NCBI RefSeq assembly: GCF_030269685.1
Contig: NZ_BSTT01000007.1
Location: 220,239-284,238, forward strand
DNA: 64,000 bases
Reading direction: 5' to 3'
Source: Actinomycetospora sp. NBRC 106378
GTDB taxonomy: Bacteria; Actinomycetota; Actinomycetes; Mycobacteriales; Pseudonocardiaceae
The translations under genes were made by a program, and so were the position numbers. This document shows positions 15,198 through 22,566 of this stretch, piece after piece; the first letter of the stretch is position 1; each line of letters opens with the position of its first letter. The notes beneath the pieces are model-generated. The model searched no databases. It was not told the origin of the DNA and saw only the letters and a list, made by a program, of their open reading frames with translations.

Positions 15198-16175
15198 TCA
15201 GACCGTGATGGCGACCTTGCCGGTCATGTGCCCGCCCTCCACCAGCTCGTGGGCGCGCTGCAGGTTCTCGGCGGTCAGGCCGTCGAGCCGCTCGGACAGC
15301 GTGGTCCGCACCGTGCCGGCCTCGACCAGGTCGGCGGTGCGGTCGAGCAGCTCGTGCTGGGCGATCATGTCGGCCGGCTCGAACAGCGCCCGCGTGAACA
15401 TGAGCTCCCAGTGCAGCGCGAGGCTCTTGTCCTTGAGCGGCAGCGTCTCCAGCCCCTCGGGCTCGTCGATCGCGACGATGCCGCCGCCCGGGTTCAGCAG
15501 CTCGGCGTAGGTCTCGATCATGCCCTCGGTGTAGGGCGAGAAGACGAGGTCGACGCCCTCGGGCGCCACCTTCCGCACGGACGCGACGAGGTCGTGGTGG
15601 TCGGCCGTGTGATGGGCGCCCATGGCGGTGGCCCAGTCACGCGAGGCCTCGCGCGACGCGGTGCCGACGAGCGTGAGGTCGGTGAGGGCCCGGGCGTACT
15701 GCAGCACCATCGAGCCGACCCCGCCGGCCGCGCCCATGACGAGCAGCGTGCGCGACCGGCCGTCGGGCAGGCGGAAGCGGTCGAAGAGCGACTCCCACGC
15801 GGTGATCGCGGTGAGCGGCAGCGCCGCGGCCTCCGCCCAGTCGAGGGTCGCGGGCTTGCGGCCGACGATGCGCTCGTCGACCACGTGGTACTGCGCGTTC
15901 GTGCCCGGGCGGTCGATCGAGCCGGCCTCCATGACCTCGTCGCCGACGGAGAACAGCGTCACCTCGTCGCCGACCGCGGTGACCACCCCGGCCGCGTCGA
16001 ACCCGAGGACCTTCGGCTCACCCCCGGGGTCGGCGCCGTGGTGGACCTTCGTGTCGACGGGGTTCACCGAGACCGCCCGGACCTCGACGACGACGTCGCG
16101 GGGGCCGGGGGTCGGGTCGGGCAGCTCGATCTCGCTGAACGGCCCGGACTTCTGGTGGTAGGCGATGGCCTTCAT
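15198..16175 (-). CDS. MDR-superfamily zinc-type alcohol dehydrogenase-like protein
   Basis: A 325-residue medium-chain dehydrogenase/reductase (MKAIAYHQKSGPFSEIELPD). The Rossmann motif GAAGGVGSMVLQYA lies near residue 152, and VNPVDTKVHHG with VLGFDAAGVVTAVGDEV forms the N-terminal GroES-like fold. The structural-zinc cysteines of classical alcohol dehydrogenases are absent, so this belongs to the quinone-oxidoreductase/ZADH-like branch and probably reduces enones or quinones with NADPH. The start ATG at 16175 is preferred over an extension to 16220 that runs into a palindrome. It lies in the same direction as the aldehyde dehydrogenase operon but past a family A element. Confidence 0.82.
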   Translation of the reverse strand: MKAIAYHQKSGPFSEIELPDPTPGPRDVVVEVRAVSVNPVDTKVHHGADPGGEPKVLGFDAAGVVTAVGDEVTLFSVGDEVMEAGSIDRPGTNAQYHVVDERIVGRKPATLDWAEAAALPLTAITAWESLFDRFRLPDGRSRTLLVMGAAGGVGSMVLQYARALTDLTLVGTASREASRDWATAMGAHHTADHHDLVASVRKVAPEGVDLVFSPYTEGMIETYAELLNPGGGIVAIDEPEGLETLPLKDKSLALHWELMFTRALFEPADMIAQHELLDRTADLVEAGTVRTTLSERLDGLTAENLQRAHELVEGGHMTGKVAITV

Positions 16176-16190
16176 GGGTGTGCGGTACCC

Positions 16191-16238
16191 GCAGGTGAGC
16201 AGTTTTCCGTGTCCCGGCACGGAAAAGTGCTCACCTGC
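16191..16238. repeat. Palindromic element family A, copy 2
   Basis: The 48-base element GCAGGTGAGCAGTTTTCCG... pairs over 21 bases with ...CACGGAAAAGTGCTCACCTGC, with one mismatch and a 6-base loop (TCCCGG). It lies 4 bases past the stop of the leftward aldehyde dehydrogenase gene and 15 bases before the start of the next gene. It is therefore probably the terminator of the aldehyde dehydrogenase operon. Confidence 0.8.
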
Positions 16239-16241
16239 TCG

Positions 16242-17705
16242 CTAGCCCAACGTGAACGGGTCGCGCGTCCCGCCGGTCAGCTCGACCCACACCGCCTTGG
16301 TCTCGAGGTAGGCGTCGACGCCGTTCAGCCCGTTCTCGCGGCCCAGGCCGGACTGCTTGAACCCGCCGAAGGGGACGCTGGGCGACAGCACGCGGTAGGC
16401 GTTGATCCAGACCGTGCCCGCGCGGATCCTCCCGGCGACCCGGTGGCCGCGGTGGATGTCCTTGGTCCAGACGGCGCCGGCGAGCCCGTAGGGCGTGTCG
16501 TTGGCGAGTTTGATCGCCTCGTCCTCGTCGGTGAACGTCACCGCCGAGAGCACCGGGCCGAAGACCTCCTCCCGGTACACGGTGTCGGTCGGCTTGACCG
16601 ACAGCACCGTCGGGCGCACGAAGTAGCTGCCCAGCGACTCCTCGGCGACGCCGCCGTAGGCGATCGTGGCGCCCTCCTCGCGGGCCTTGTCGAGGTAGCC
16701 GAGGACCTTCTCGTACTGCGGCTGGTTGGCCACCGGGCCCATCTCGGTCTCGGCGTCCATCGGGTTGCCGAGCTTGATCGAGGCGGCGCGCTCGGCGACG
16801 AGACGGACGAGCTCGTCGTGGACGTCGGCGTGCACGATCAGACGCGAGCCGGCCATGCAGGTCTGCCCGGTCGCGGCGAACACCCCGGCGACGAGCCCGT
16901 TGGCGGCGGCCTGCAGGTCCGCGTCCGCGAACACGACCTGCGGCGACTTGCCGCCCAGTTCCAGGGTGACCGGGTTGAGGTTCTCCATGGCGGCCTGGCC
17001 GACGTGCCTGCCGGTCGCCGTCGAGCCGGTGAACGCGACCTTGTCCACGCCGGGGTGGGCCGCCAGGTGGGCGCCGGTCTCGCGGTTCAGCCCGGTCACG
17101 ACGTTGACGACCCCGGCCGGGATCCCGGCCTGCTCGATCAGCTCGACGAAGCCGAGGGTCGACGCGGGGGCGTGCTCGCTGGGCTTGATCACGACGGTGC
17201 AGCCGGCCGCGAGCAGCGGCGCCAGCTTGAAGGTCATGAGCAGCAGCGGCGAGTTCCACGGCGTGATCGCGGCGACGACGCCGATCGGCTCGCGGCGGGT
17301 GTAGACGAGGTAGTTCGGGTTCGGCGAGGGGATCTGCGCGCCCTCGATCTTGTCGGCCAGGCCCGCGAAGTAGTGGTACCAACCACCGAGCCCGTTGAGC
17401 TGGCCGAGCATCTCGCGGTAGAGCTTGCCGGAGTCGTTGACCTCGAGCGTCGCGAGCCGCTCGGCGTTCTGTCCGATGAGGTCGCCGAGGCGGCGCAGGC
17501 AGGCGGCGCGGGCGAAGCCCGTCATCGCGCCCCACTCCCCCTCGAACGCCGAGCGGGCGGCGGCGACGGCGGCGTCGACGTCCTCGGGCCCGCCGTCGGG
17601 GATCGTCGCCCAGTTCTCGCCCGTGTAGGGGTTCTGCGACTCGAAGGTCTTGCCGGAGATCGCGTCGACCGAACGGCCGCCGATCAGCATCTGGAACTGT
17701 TCCAT
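16242..17705 (-). CDS. NAD(P)-dependent aldehyde dehydrogenase
   Basis: A 487-residue aldehyde dehydrogenase. Present are ITPWNSPLL near residue 150, the cofactor loop VAFTGSTATGR, the general base in LELGGKSP, the catalytic Cys in GQTCMAGS near 285, and the closing PFGGFKQSGLGRENG. It oxidises an aldehyde to the carboxylate; the closest flavour is semialdehyde or aromatic/terpenoid dehydrogenases, and the substrate is unknown. I use ATG at 17705, 8 bases after GAGG. A GTG at 17714 that overlaps the upstream stop by 4 bases is possible. It is the last gene of a reductase, RibB-like, dehydrogenase operon. Confidence 0.9.
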   Translation of the reverse strand: MEQFQMLIGGRSVDAISGKTFESQNPYTGENWATIPDGGPEDVDAAVAAARSAFEGEWGAMTGFARAACLRRLGDLIGQNAERLATLEVNDSGKLYREMLGQLNGLGGWYHYFAGLADKIEGAQIPSPNPNYLVYTRREPIGVVAAITPWNSPLLLMTFKLAPLLAAGCTVVIKPSEHAPASTLGFVELIEQAGIPAGVVNVVTGLNRETGAHLAAHPGVDKVAFTGSTATGRHVGQAAMENLNPVTLELGGKSPQVVFADADLQAAANGLVAGVFAATGQTCMAGSRLIVHADVHDELVRLVAERAASIKLGNPMDAETEMGPVANQPQYEKVLGYLDKAREEGATIAYGGVAEESLGSYFVRPTVLSVKPTDTVYREEVFGPVLSAVTFTDEDEAIKLANDTPYGLAGAVWTKDIHRGHRVAGRIRAGTVWINAYRVLSPSVPFGGFKQSGLGRENGLNGVDAYLETKAVWVELTGGTRDPFTLG

Positions 17706-17710
17706 GGTCC

Positions 17711-18298
17711 TCACCTCGTGATCAGGTCGGTGACGGCGAGGTCCACCAGGCCCTCGACGCGGGCGAAGGCACCGGCGGTCACCGGCTCGAGGAGTTCGCC
17801 CGACTCCTCGTCCAGCAGCGTGCAGAGCACCGCGACCGGGCCGAGCCCGGCCAGTGCGGTGAGCGCGGAGGCGGCCTCGGCGGTGTCGATCCGGCCGGGC
17901 CGGGTGGCCGTCGCGACGACGTGGCCGGGCCGGGTGAGGTCCTCGGGCCGGGTCGACGGGTCGGCGAGCAGGGCCAGGGTCCGGGCCCGGTCGGTGGCGC
18001 TGATCCCGGTGCTCACGCCGGTGGCGGCGTCGAAGGGCACGGTGCGGGCGCTGCGGCCGGACGCGGGCGGCAGGTCCAGGGCGTCGAGCAGCGATTCCGG
18101 GGCCGCCGCCTCGACGAAGCCGCTGCCGTAGCGGACGAGGAACGCGACCGTCGCGGGCTCGATCCCGACGGCCGCGGCCACCAGCACCGCGCCCTCGGTG
18201 CCTCCGTGCACCACGACGGGCCGGCCGCGTCCGATCTCGGCGACCGCATGGTCGACGACGTCCACGGCGGCGGCGGCGGCTGCGACGGCGAGGGTCAC
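17711..18298 (-). CDS. RibB-like protein (3,4-dihydroxy-2-butanone 4-phosphate synthase fold), catalytic loop altered
   Basis: A 195-residue protein recognisable as a DHBP synthase relative by FLVRYGSGFVEAA, then TGVSTGISATDRARTLALLAD, DLTRPGHVVATATRPG, and AASALTALAGLGPVAVLCTLLDEESGEL. In true RibB the loop is DDEDREnEGD, which holds metal and substrate. Here the equivalent is VVHGGTEGAVL, keeping only one Glu. RibB's GHTEA motif is also changed (RIDTAEAAS). It is therefore a divergent paralogue that may not make the riboflavin precursor. It is coupled to the FMN reductase and aldehyde dehydrogenase genes, hinting at a flavin-related role. Confidence 0.75.
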   Translation of the reverse strand: MTLAVAAAAAAVDVVDHAVAEIGRGRPVVVHGGTEGAVLVAAAVGIEPATVAFLVRYGSGFVEAAAPESLLDALDLPPASGRSARTVPFDAATGVSTGISATDRARTLALLADPSTRPEDLTRPGHVVATATRPGRIDTAEAASALTALAGLGPVAVLCTLLDEESGELLEPVTAGAFARVEGLVDLAVTDLITR

Positions 18299-18323
18299 GA
18301 CTGCTCCTTCACGACGGCGGGTG

Positions 18324-18863
18324 TCACAGCAACGGGGCCAGCGCGGTCATGGCGGGTGCGGCGCGGACCGCCGCGGTGAACTCGGCGAACGCGCGCCCGT
18401 GGGCGGCGACGAGGTCCCGGGCGTCCGCGGTCAGCTCGCCGTCGGGACCGAAGTGCGCGCCGCTGAGGAACAGCCCGGGCGAGAGGACCTGGGCGGCGAA
18501 GAAGCCGGCCAGCACGGAGCGCAGGTCGTCGACGGCGAGGAAGTGCTCCGCGGCGTTCCCGGTGTGCACGATCGCGGTCGCCTTGCCGCGCAGCGGTGCA
18601 CGCTGCTCCCCCACTGCGCCCCGCTGCGTGTTCTCCAGGACCGCCTTGATCAGCCCGGACGAGCGCGCGCGGTAGGTGGGGGTCGCGAAGACCACGCCGT
18701 CCGCCGCCTCGACGGCCCGCTGCAGGTCCTCGGGGTCCGGTCCGCCGCCGAGCTCGACGACGGTGCTCGGGGCGCCCGTGGCGTCGAGGAACGCCGACAA
18801 CGCCGTGGAGCTGCGGCCCCCGGCGTTGGGCGATCCGACGAGACCGAGCAGGGTGACGGTCAC
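18324..18863 (-). CDS. NAD(P)H-dependent FMN reductase
   Basis: A 179-residue flavodoxin-like reductase. LLGLVGSPNAGGRSSTAL at the N-terminus is the phosphate-binding loop, and ADGVVFATPTYRARSSGLIKAVLEN is the conserved NADPH-dependent FMN reductase segment seen in SsuE/MsuE. Such enzymes release FMNH2 to a two-component monooxygenase. The obvious partner is the luciferase-like monooxygenase at 21364. The gene is first in the leftward operon with the RibB-like and aldehyde dehydrogenase genes; only 25 bases separate it from the next. Confidence 0.85.
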   Translation of the reverse strand: MTVTLLGLVGSPNAGGRSSTALSAFLDATGAPSTVVELGGGPDPEDLQRAVEAADGVVFATPTYRARSSGLIKAVLENTQRGAVGEQRAPLRGKATAIVHTGNAAEHFLAVDDLRSVLAGFFAAQVLSPGLFLSGAHFGPDGELTADARDLVAAHGRAFAEFTAAVRAAPAMTALAPLL

Positions 18864-18987
18864 CGGTTGACCTCCGGGTGCGGGCAGCTCACGCGGTGCG
18901 AGTACCCCGTGAACGCTAGGGAGCCGTCCCCTCGCGCCCCATCCGTCTCGCGCACCCGGTCAGCCGATTCGCGCAGGGGTCCCCGCC

Positions 18988-19036
18988 CTCGTGGCAGGAA
19001 AGCGTCGTTGCTGTCGTCCAGCGGGAGGAACGGCGC
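18988..19036. repeat. Dispersed repeat family B, copy 2
   Basis: CTCGTGGCAGGAAAGCGTCG followed by TTGCTGTCGTCCAGCGGGAG matches copy 1 (3102-3148, reversed) at nearly every base and matches the left half of copy 3. Here the second arm is degenerate, so no strong hairpin forms. It lies in the gene-free region upstream of the FMN reductase operon. Confidence 0.75.
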
Positions 19037-19248
19037 ATCGTCGTGGAGGGGCGTCGCTGACGCGGGACGCACACACTCCGCGCTGCTGGGCGAAGGACCC
19101 GGGCGAGCCCGACGTGCGACGCACACATCGTGGGGCCCCGCCGGTCTCCGTCGCCCATGGTCGATTCCTCGTGCGCGACACGCACGACCGGGGACGCGAC
19201 GCGCTCACGACGTCCGCGCACCGGGCGCGGCCGCGAGCAGCGCACGAG

Positions 19249-19372
19249 GTGTGCGCCACGCGCAGGGCTCACCACCACCGCATCCGCACACCCCCGCGGT
19301 GTGTGCGCCACGCGCAGGGCTCAGCACTGCACTCGCGAACCCCCGGACCGTGTGCGCCACGCGCGGGCACCA
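19249..19372 (+). repeat. Three direct repeats GTGTGCGCCACGCGC
   Basis: GTGTGCGCCACGCGCAGGGC followed by TCA occurs perfectly at 19249-19271 and 19301-19323, and in diverged form (GTGTGCGCCACGCGCGGGCA) at 19350-19372. The spacings are 52 and 49 bases. Each unit is a near-palindrome (GTGTGCG facing CGCGC). They lie downstream of the GntR gene. They are too few and too irregularly spaced for a CRISPR array. Confidence 0.7.
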
Positions 19373-19402
19373 CAGCCGGGCACGACCCGACGTCGGGAAG
19401 GA

Positions 19403-20095
19403 TCAGGCGTCGGTGGCGCTCCGGGCGGCGGCGTGGCGGGCGCCGAGGATGTGCGAGCGCATCGCCGACTCGGCCAGGGCGGCGTCGCGGTGCTCGATGC
19501 CGAGGACGAGGTCGTGGTGGCCGGCGACGCTGCGGGCGAGGTCGGCGTCGGCGTAGTGGCCGAAGGCGAGCGCGACGAGCGGGGTGGAGGACACCGAGGC
19601 GAGCAGCGACTCCAGGCGCGGGCTGTCGGCGGCGCGCATCACCGCGGCGTGCAGCGCCCGGTTCGCCTCGACCGCGCTGTCCAGAGCCGGTCCGGCGTCC
19701 TGGCCGACGGCCCGGAGACGCGAGAGGTCGGCCGCCGCGTCCGCGAAGGCGTGTTCGTGCTCGTGCAGCGTGGCGGTCACCGGGGCGTCGGCCCGCTCCG
19801 CGGCGAGCCGGGCACCCTCGCCCTCGAGCAGCGCCCGCAGCGAGTAGACCTCGTCGACGTCGCGACGGGTCCAGGAGCTGACCCGCGCGCCGCGGTGCCG
19901 CACGATCTCGACGAGTCCCTCGGCGGCGAGCGCGTTGAGCGCCTCGCGAACCGGCGTGCGACTGACCCCGAGCGTGTCCGCGAGGGGCCCCTCGCGGACC
20001 CACGACCCGGGGACGAGCGCGCCGGCGGCGATGTCGGAACGGATGCGGCGGTAGGCCTGGGTGCGCGCCCCGTCGGGCTGGACGGCAGAGGACAT
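19403..20095 (-). CDS. GntR-family (FadR/FCD) transcriptional regulator
   Basis: A 230-residue regulator. The winged helix is at residues about 12-75 (AYRRIRSDIAAGALVPGSWV, LADTLGVSRTPVREALNALA). An FCD effector domain follows (VYSLRALLEGEGARLAAERA, later HAAVMRAADSPRLESLL and AGHHDLVLGIEHRDA), with the His and Asp residues expected for its metal and ligand site. Such regulators usually repress catabolic operons for organic acids. Start ATG is at 20095. It is divergent from the AraC gene. Two identical 12-base repeats in the shared upstream region are candidate operators. Confidence 0.87.
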   Translation of the reverse strand: MSSAVQPDGARTQAYRRIRSDIAAGALVPGSWVREGPLADTLGVSRTPVREALNALAAEGLVEIVRHRGARVSSWTRRDVDEVYSLRALLEGEGARLAAERADAPVTATLHEHEHAFADAAADLSRLRAVGQDAGPALDSAVEANRALHAAVMRAADSPRLESLLASVSSTPLVALAFGHYADADLARSVAGHHDLVLGIEHRDAALAESAMRSHILGARHAAARSATDA

Positions 20096-20125
20096 CGAGG
20101 CACTTCCTGACGCTCGTGAGGCGCG

Positions 20126-20190
20126 GATCGTATGCGTTCCGGCGCCGATCCTCGCGGTGAACGGCCGTCTTGCGCGCCGATCGTATGCGT
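20126..20190. promoter_or_regulatory. Paired GATCGTATGCGT repeats upstream of GntR/AraC genes
   Basis: The 12-mer GATCGTATGCGT occurs at 20126-20137 and again at 20179-20190, 53 bases apart, or very close to five helical turns. The core TCGTATGCGT resembles GntR/FCD operators built around a GTAT-centred half site. Both lie between the divergent gntR (start 20095) and araC (start 20237) genes. They could let the GntR protein loop and repress one or both. Confidence 0.5.
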
Positions 20191-20236
20191 GCAACCGTGA
20201 GCACCACCACACAACGGCGTGATCGAGCAAGGGGTC

Positions 20237-21232
20237 ATGCAGGTGAGCGCTCCGACCGAGGAACCCCTGGCCGCGCACGCGGTGATGAACACCGACGACG
20301 TCGACGAGGCCCGTCACGTCGTCACGGAGGTCTACGTCCCGCACCAGCTGGACTCGCTCGGCGGACGCCCGCTCGACGCGCGGCTGAACAGCGTCGCCTC
20401 GGACCGGCTCACGCTGGGCTATCTCGTCTACGGCGCCCACGCCTCGCTCGACCTCCCGCCGCTCGAGCACTGCTACCACGTCAACCTGACGCTCTCCGGG
20501 CGCACCGAGGTGACTCGTCGCCGGGGCCGGGAGCGGGCGGTCACCGAGGGCGGGCGCAGCGGCGCGGTGCTGCTGCCGACCGAGGACTCCACGGTCACGT
20601 GGAGCCCGGAGGCGACGCAGTTCGCCATGAAGTTCCCGCGCGGCCCGCTCGAGGAGCACCTCGGCGGCCTGCTGGGCCACCCCGTCCACGACGCGCTCGA
20701 CTTCGACGTCTCCATGGACCTGACGGCGGGGCCCGGGGCAGCGCTGATGAGCGCGGTCCGGTTCCTGCAGACCGAGCTCGACCGCCCCGGGGGCATCGCG
20801 AGCGCCCCCCTGGCCCGCGCCCAGCTCGAGACCTACGTGATGACCGCGCTGCTGCACGGGGTCGGCCACCAGTACACCGACGAGCTGCTCGCGCCGCGGA
20901 CCGAGGACCGGCCGGCGATCGTGCGCCAGACCCTCGAGTTCATCGACGGCCACGCCGCCGAGGCGTTCAGCATCCCGCAGCTCGCGAGACGGGTCGGTGT
21001 CTCGACGCGGACGCTGCAGGTGACCTTCGCCCGCCACGTCGGGATGACGCCCAGCGAGTACGTCCGCGACGTCCGCCTGACGCGGGTCCACGCCGACCTG
21101 CTCGCCAGCAACCCCGCGGACAGCTCGGTCACCGAGCTCGCCGCCTCGTGGGGCTTCCTGCACCAGGGCCGCTTCTCCGAGCAGTACCGCGCCAAGTACG
21201 GACGCCTGCCCTCGCAGACGCTGCGTTCCTGA
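20237..21232 (+). CDS. AraC-family transcriptional activator
   Basis: A 331-residue protein. The N-terminal two-thirds resembles the AraC-binding-like sensor domain of XylS/benzoate-type activators (CYHVNLTLSGRTEVTRRRGR, AVLLPTEDSTVTWSPEATQF). The C-terminal double HTH begins FIDGHAAEAFSIPQLARRVG, with GVSTRTLQVTFARHVGMTPS and SVTELAASWGFLHQGRFSEQ. I start at ATG 20237, preceded by AAGGGG; a GTG at 20219 is in frame. It reads toward the flavin monooxygenase gene, which is preceded by a direct-repeat pair typical of AraC operators. Confidence 0.87.
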   Translation: MQVSAPTEEPLAAHAVMNTDDVDEARHVVTEVYVPHQLDSLGGRPLDARLNSVASDRLTLGYLVYGAHASLDLPPLEHCYHVNLTLSGRTEVTRRRGRERAVTEGGRSGAVLLPTEDSTVTWSPEATQFAMKFPRGPLEEHLGGLLGHPVHDALDFDVSMDLTAGPGAALMSAVRFLQTELDRPGGIASAPLARAQLETYVMTALLHGVGHQYTDELLAPRTEDRPAIVRQTLEFIDGHAAEAFSIPQLARRVGVSTRTLQVTFARHVGMTPSEYVRDVRLTRVHADLLASNPADSSVTELAASWGFLHQGRFSEQYRAKYGRLPSQTLRS

Positions 21233-21260
21233 CAGAGCGACCGAGCACGCCGACAGGGGT

Positions 21261-21324
21261 CTGCGCACTTCGGATGCCCGACTGCGCCAACCGGATGGAT
21301 CGGCCGCGCGCGACTTCCTAGCGT
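21261..21324 (+). promoter_or_regulatory. Probable AraC-type operator and promoter of the flavin monooxygenase gene
   Basis: CTGCGC-N4-CGGATG occurs at 21261-21276 and again at 21282-21297, a 21-base period (two helical turns). This is the arrangement known for XylS-like AraC activators, with the proximal copy touching the -35 position. A TAGCGT at 21319-21324 is well placed as the -10 hexamer. The monooxygenase ribosome site GGAGG and its start at 21364 follow. Confidence 0.6.
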
Positions 21325-21363
21325 GATCGCAGTCACCGAGGACGCCCTTGGAGGTAGTCACCC

Positions 21364-22506
21364 ATGGTCCAGACGATCACGTACGGCCGCGAGCAGACGC
21401 TGCCCCTGGAGCACACCCGCACCGGGCCGTCCATCTTCAACGACCAGAAGATGAAGCTCGGACTGTTCGGGTCGAACTGTTCGGGCGGGCTGTGCATGAC
21501 CGACGCGCCCACCACGTACGAGATCACGTGGGAGCACACGAAGTCGATCGCGCAGAAGGCCGACCGGCTCGGCATGGAGGCGATGGTCCCGGTCGCCCGC
21601 TGGAAGGGCTTCGGCGGCAACGTCAACTTCAACGGCACCAACTTCGAGACGTTCACCTGGGCGGCGGGCATCGCCGAGGCCACCGAGCAGATCACCGTCT
21701 TCACCACCACCCACATCCCGACCGTGCACCCGGTGGTCGCCGCCAACATGGCCGTCACCAACGACCACATCGCGAACGGCCGCTTCGGGATGAACCTGGT
21801 GATGGGCTGGTTCACCCCGGAGATGGGGATGTTCAACCCCAAGCAGCTCGAGCACGACGAGCGCTACGTCTACGGCGGGGAGTGGCTCGAGCTCGTCGAG
21901 CGTCTCTGGACCGCCGAGGGCGAGTTCGACTTCGACGGGAAGTACTTCCAGGCCAAGAACCTGGAGTCCGAGCCGAAGCCGCGTCAGGACCCGCGCCCGG
22001 TGCTCATCAACGCCGGCAACTCGAAGTCGGGCACCGACTTCTCCGCGAAGTACGTCGACATCAACTTCGCCTCGCTCGACATGGACGCGATGGCCGACTA
22101 CACCAAGGACATCAAGCGCAAGGCACGCGAGGAGTACCAGCGCCAGATCTCGACGATGACCTACGGACTGGTCGTGTGCCGGGACACCGAGGCCGAGGCC
22201 AAGCGCGACCACCAGCGCATCATCGACGAGGGCGACTGGCCGGGCGCCCAGAACCTCATGTCGATCATCGGCATGGAGTCGCAGTCGTTCAACGAGCAGA
22301 TCGAGAAGTTCAAGGAGCGCTTCATCGCCGGCTGGGCCGGACAGCCGCTGGTGGGCACGCCCGAGCAGGTCGTGGAGGGGTTCCAGCAGCTCTCCGACCA
22401 CGGCATGGAGGGCATGATCATGGGCTTCCTCGACTACAACGAGGAGATCGACCACTTCGGCGAGCAGGTCATGCCGCTCATGCGGGAGGCGGGCCTGCGG
22501 CACTGA
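21364..22506 (+). CDS. Luciferase-like flavin-dependent monooxygenase (RutA/SfnG-like)
   Basis: A 380-residue LLM-class oxygenase with a TIM-barrel fold. ARWKGFGGNVNFNGTNFETF with TWAAGIAEATEQITVFTTTH, and NGRFGMNLVMGWFTPEMGMF, correspond to the conserved blocks of RutA (pyrimidine monooxygenase) and dimethylsulfone monooxygenase. These use FMNH2 supplied by a separate reductase. RutA-type enzymes work through a flavin-N5 oxygen adduct on amides; the substrate here is unknown. GGAGG precedes the ATG at 21364. The reductase at 18324 is the probable partner and the AraC protein the probable activator. Confidence 0.85.
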   Translation: MVQTITYGREQTLPLEHTRTGPSIFNDQKMKLGLFGSNCSGGLCMTDAPTTYEITWEHTKSIAQKADRLGMEAMVPVARWKGFGGNVNFNGTNFETFTWAAGIAEATEQITVFTTTHIPTVHPVVAANMAVTNDHIANGRFGMNLVMGWFTPEMGMFNPKQLEHDERYVYGGEWLELVERLWTAEGEFDFDGKYFQAKNLESEPKPRQDPRPVLINAGNSKSGTDFSAKYVDINFASLDMDAMADYTKDIKRKAREEYQRQISTMTYGLVVCRDTEAEAKRDHQRIIDEGDWPGAQNLMSIIGMESQSFNEQIEKFKERFIAGWAGQPLVGTPEQVVEGFQQLSDHGMEGMIMGFLDYNEEIDHFGEQVMPLMREAGLRH

Positions 22507-22566
22507 GGTGCGCTCCGCGCAGGTGAGCACTATTCCGTGCCGTGGCACGGATTAGTGCTCACCTGC
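22506..22566. repeat. Palindromic element family A, copy 3
   Basis: It begins at the last base of the TGA stop of the monooxygenase with AGGTGCGCTCCGCGCAGGTG. The hairpin runs from 22519 to 22566: 23-base arms (GCAGGTGAGCACTATTCCG and on) with one mismatch and a 2-base loop. The right arm encodes the last residues and the TAA stop (22552-22554) of the convergent DUF885 gene. It fits a two-way terminator shared by convergent genes. Confidence 0.85.

Larger units (their letters stand above)
18864..19402. repeat. 539-base gene-free region with repeats
   Basis: No convincing gene lies between the FMN reductase start and the GntR stop. Open frames here have no homology that I can see. The region holds copy 2 of repeat family B (18988-19036). 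It also holds six partly palindromic GTGTGCG-type motifs in both orientations near 19065, 19117, 19172, 19249, 19301 and 19350. It must also contain the promoter of the FMN reductase operon close to 18864-18910. Confidence 0.6.

Noticed and set aside
13896..18131. A 1411-codon open frame on the + strand
   Set aside because: It runs antisense to four well-supported leftward genes and its product is low-complexity Arg/Gly/Asp/Val. At this base composition long antisense frames without stops are expected.
19249..19372. Possible short CRISPR array
   Set aside because: There are only three units of about 23 bases with uneven spacing, the third is degenerate, and no cas genes are in the window.
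20237..20251. A fifth family A element, because ATGCAGGTGAGCGCTCC resembles the GCAGGTGAGC arm
   Set aside because: There is no facing arm nearby and the sequence is the ordinary coding start of the AraC gene.
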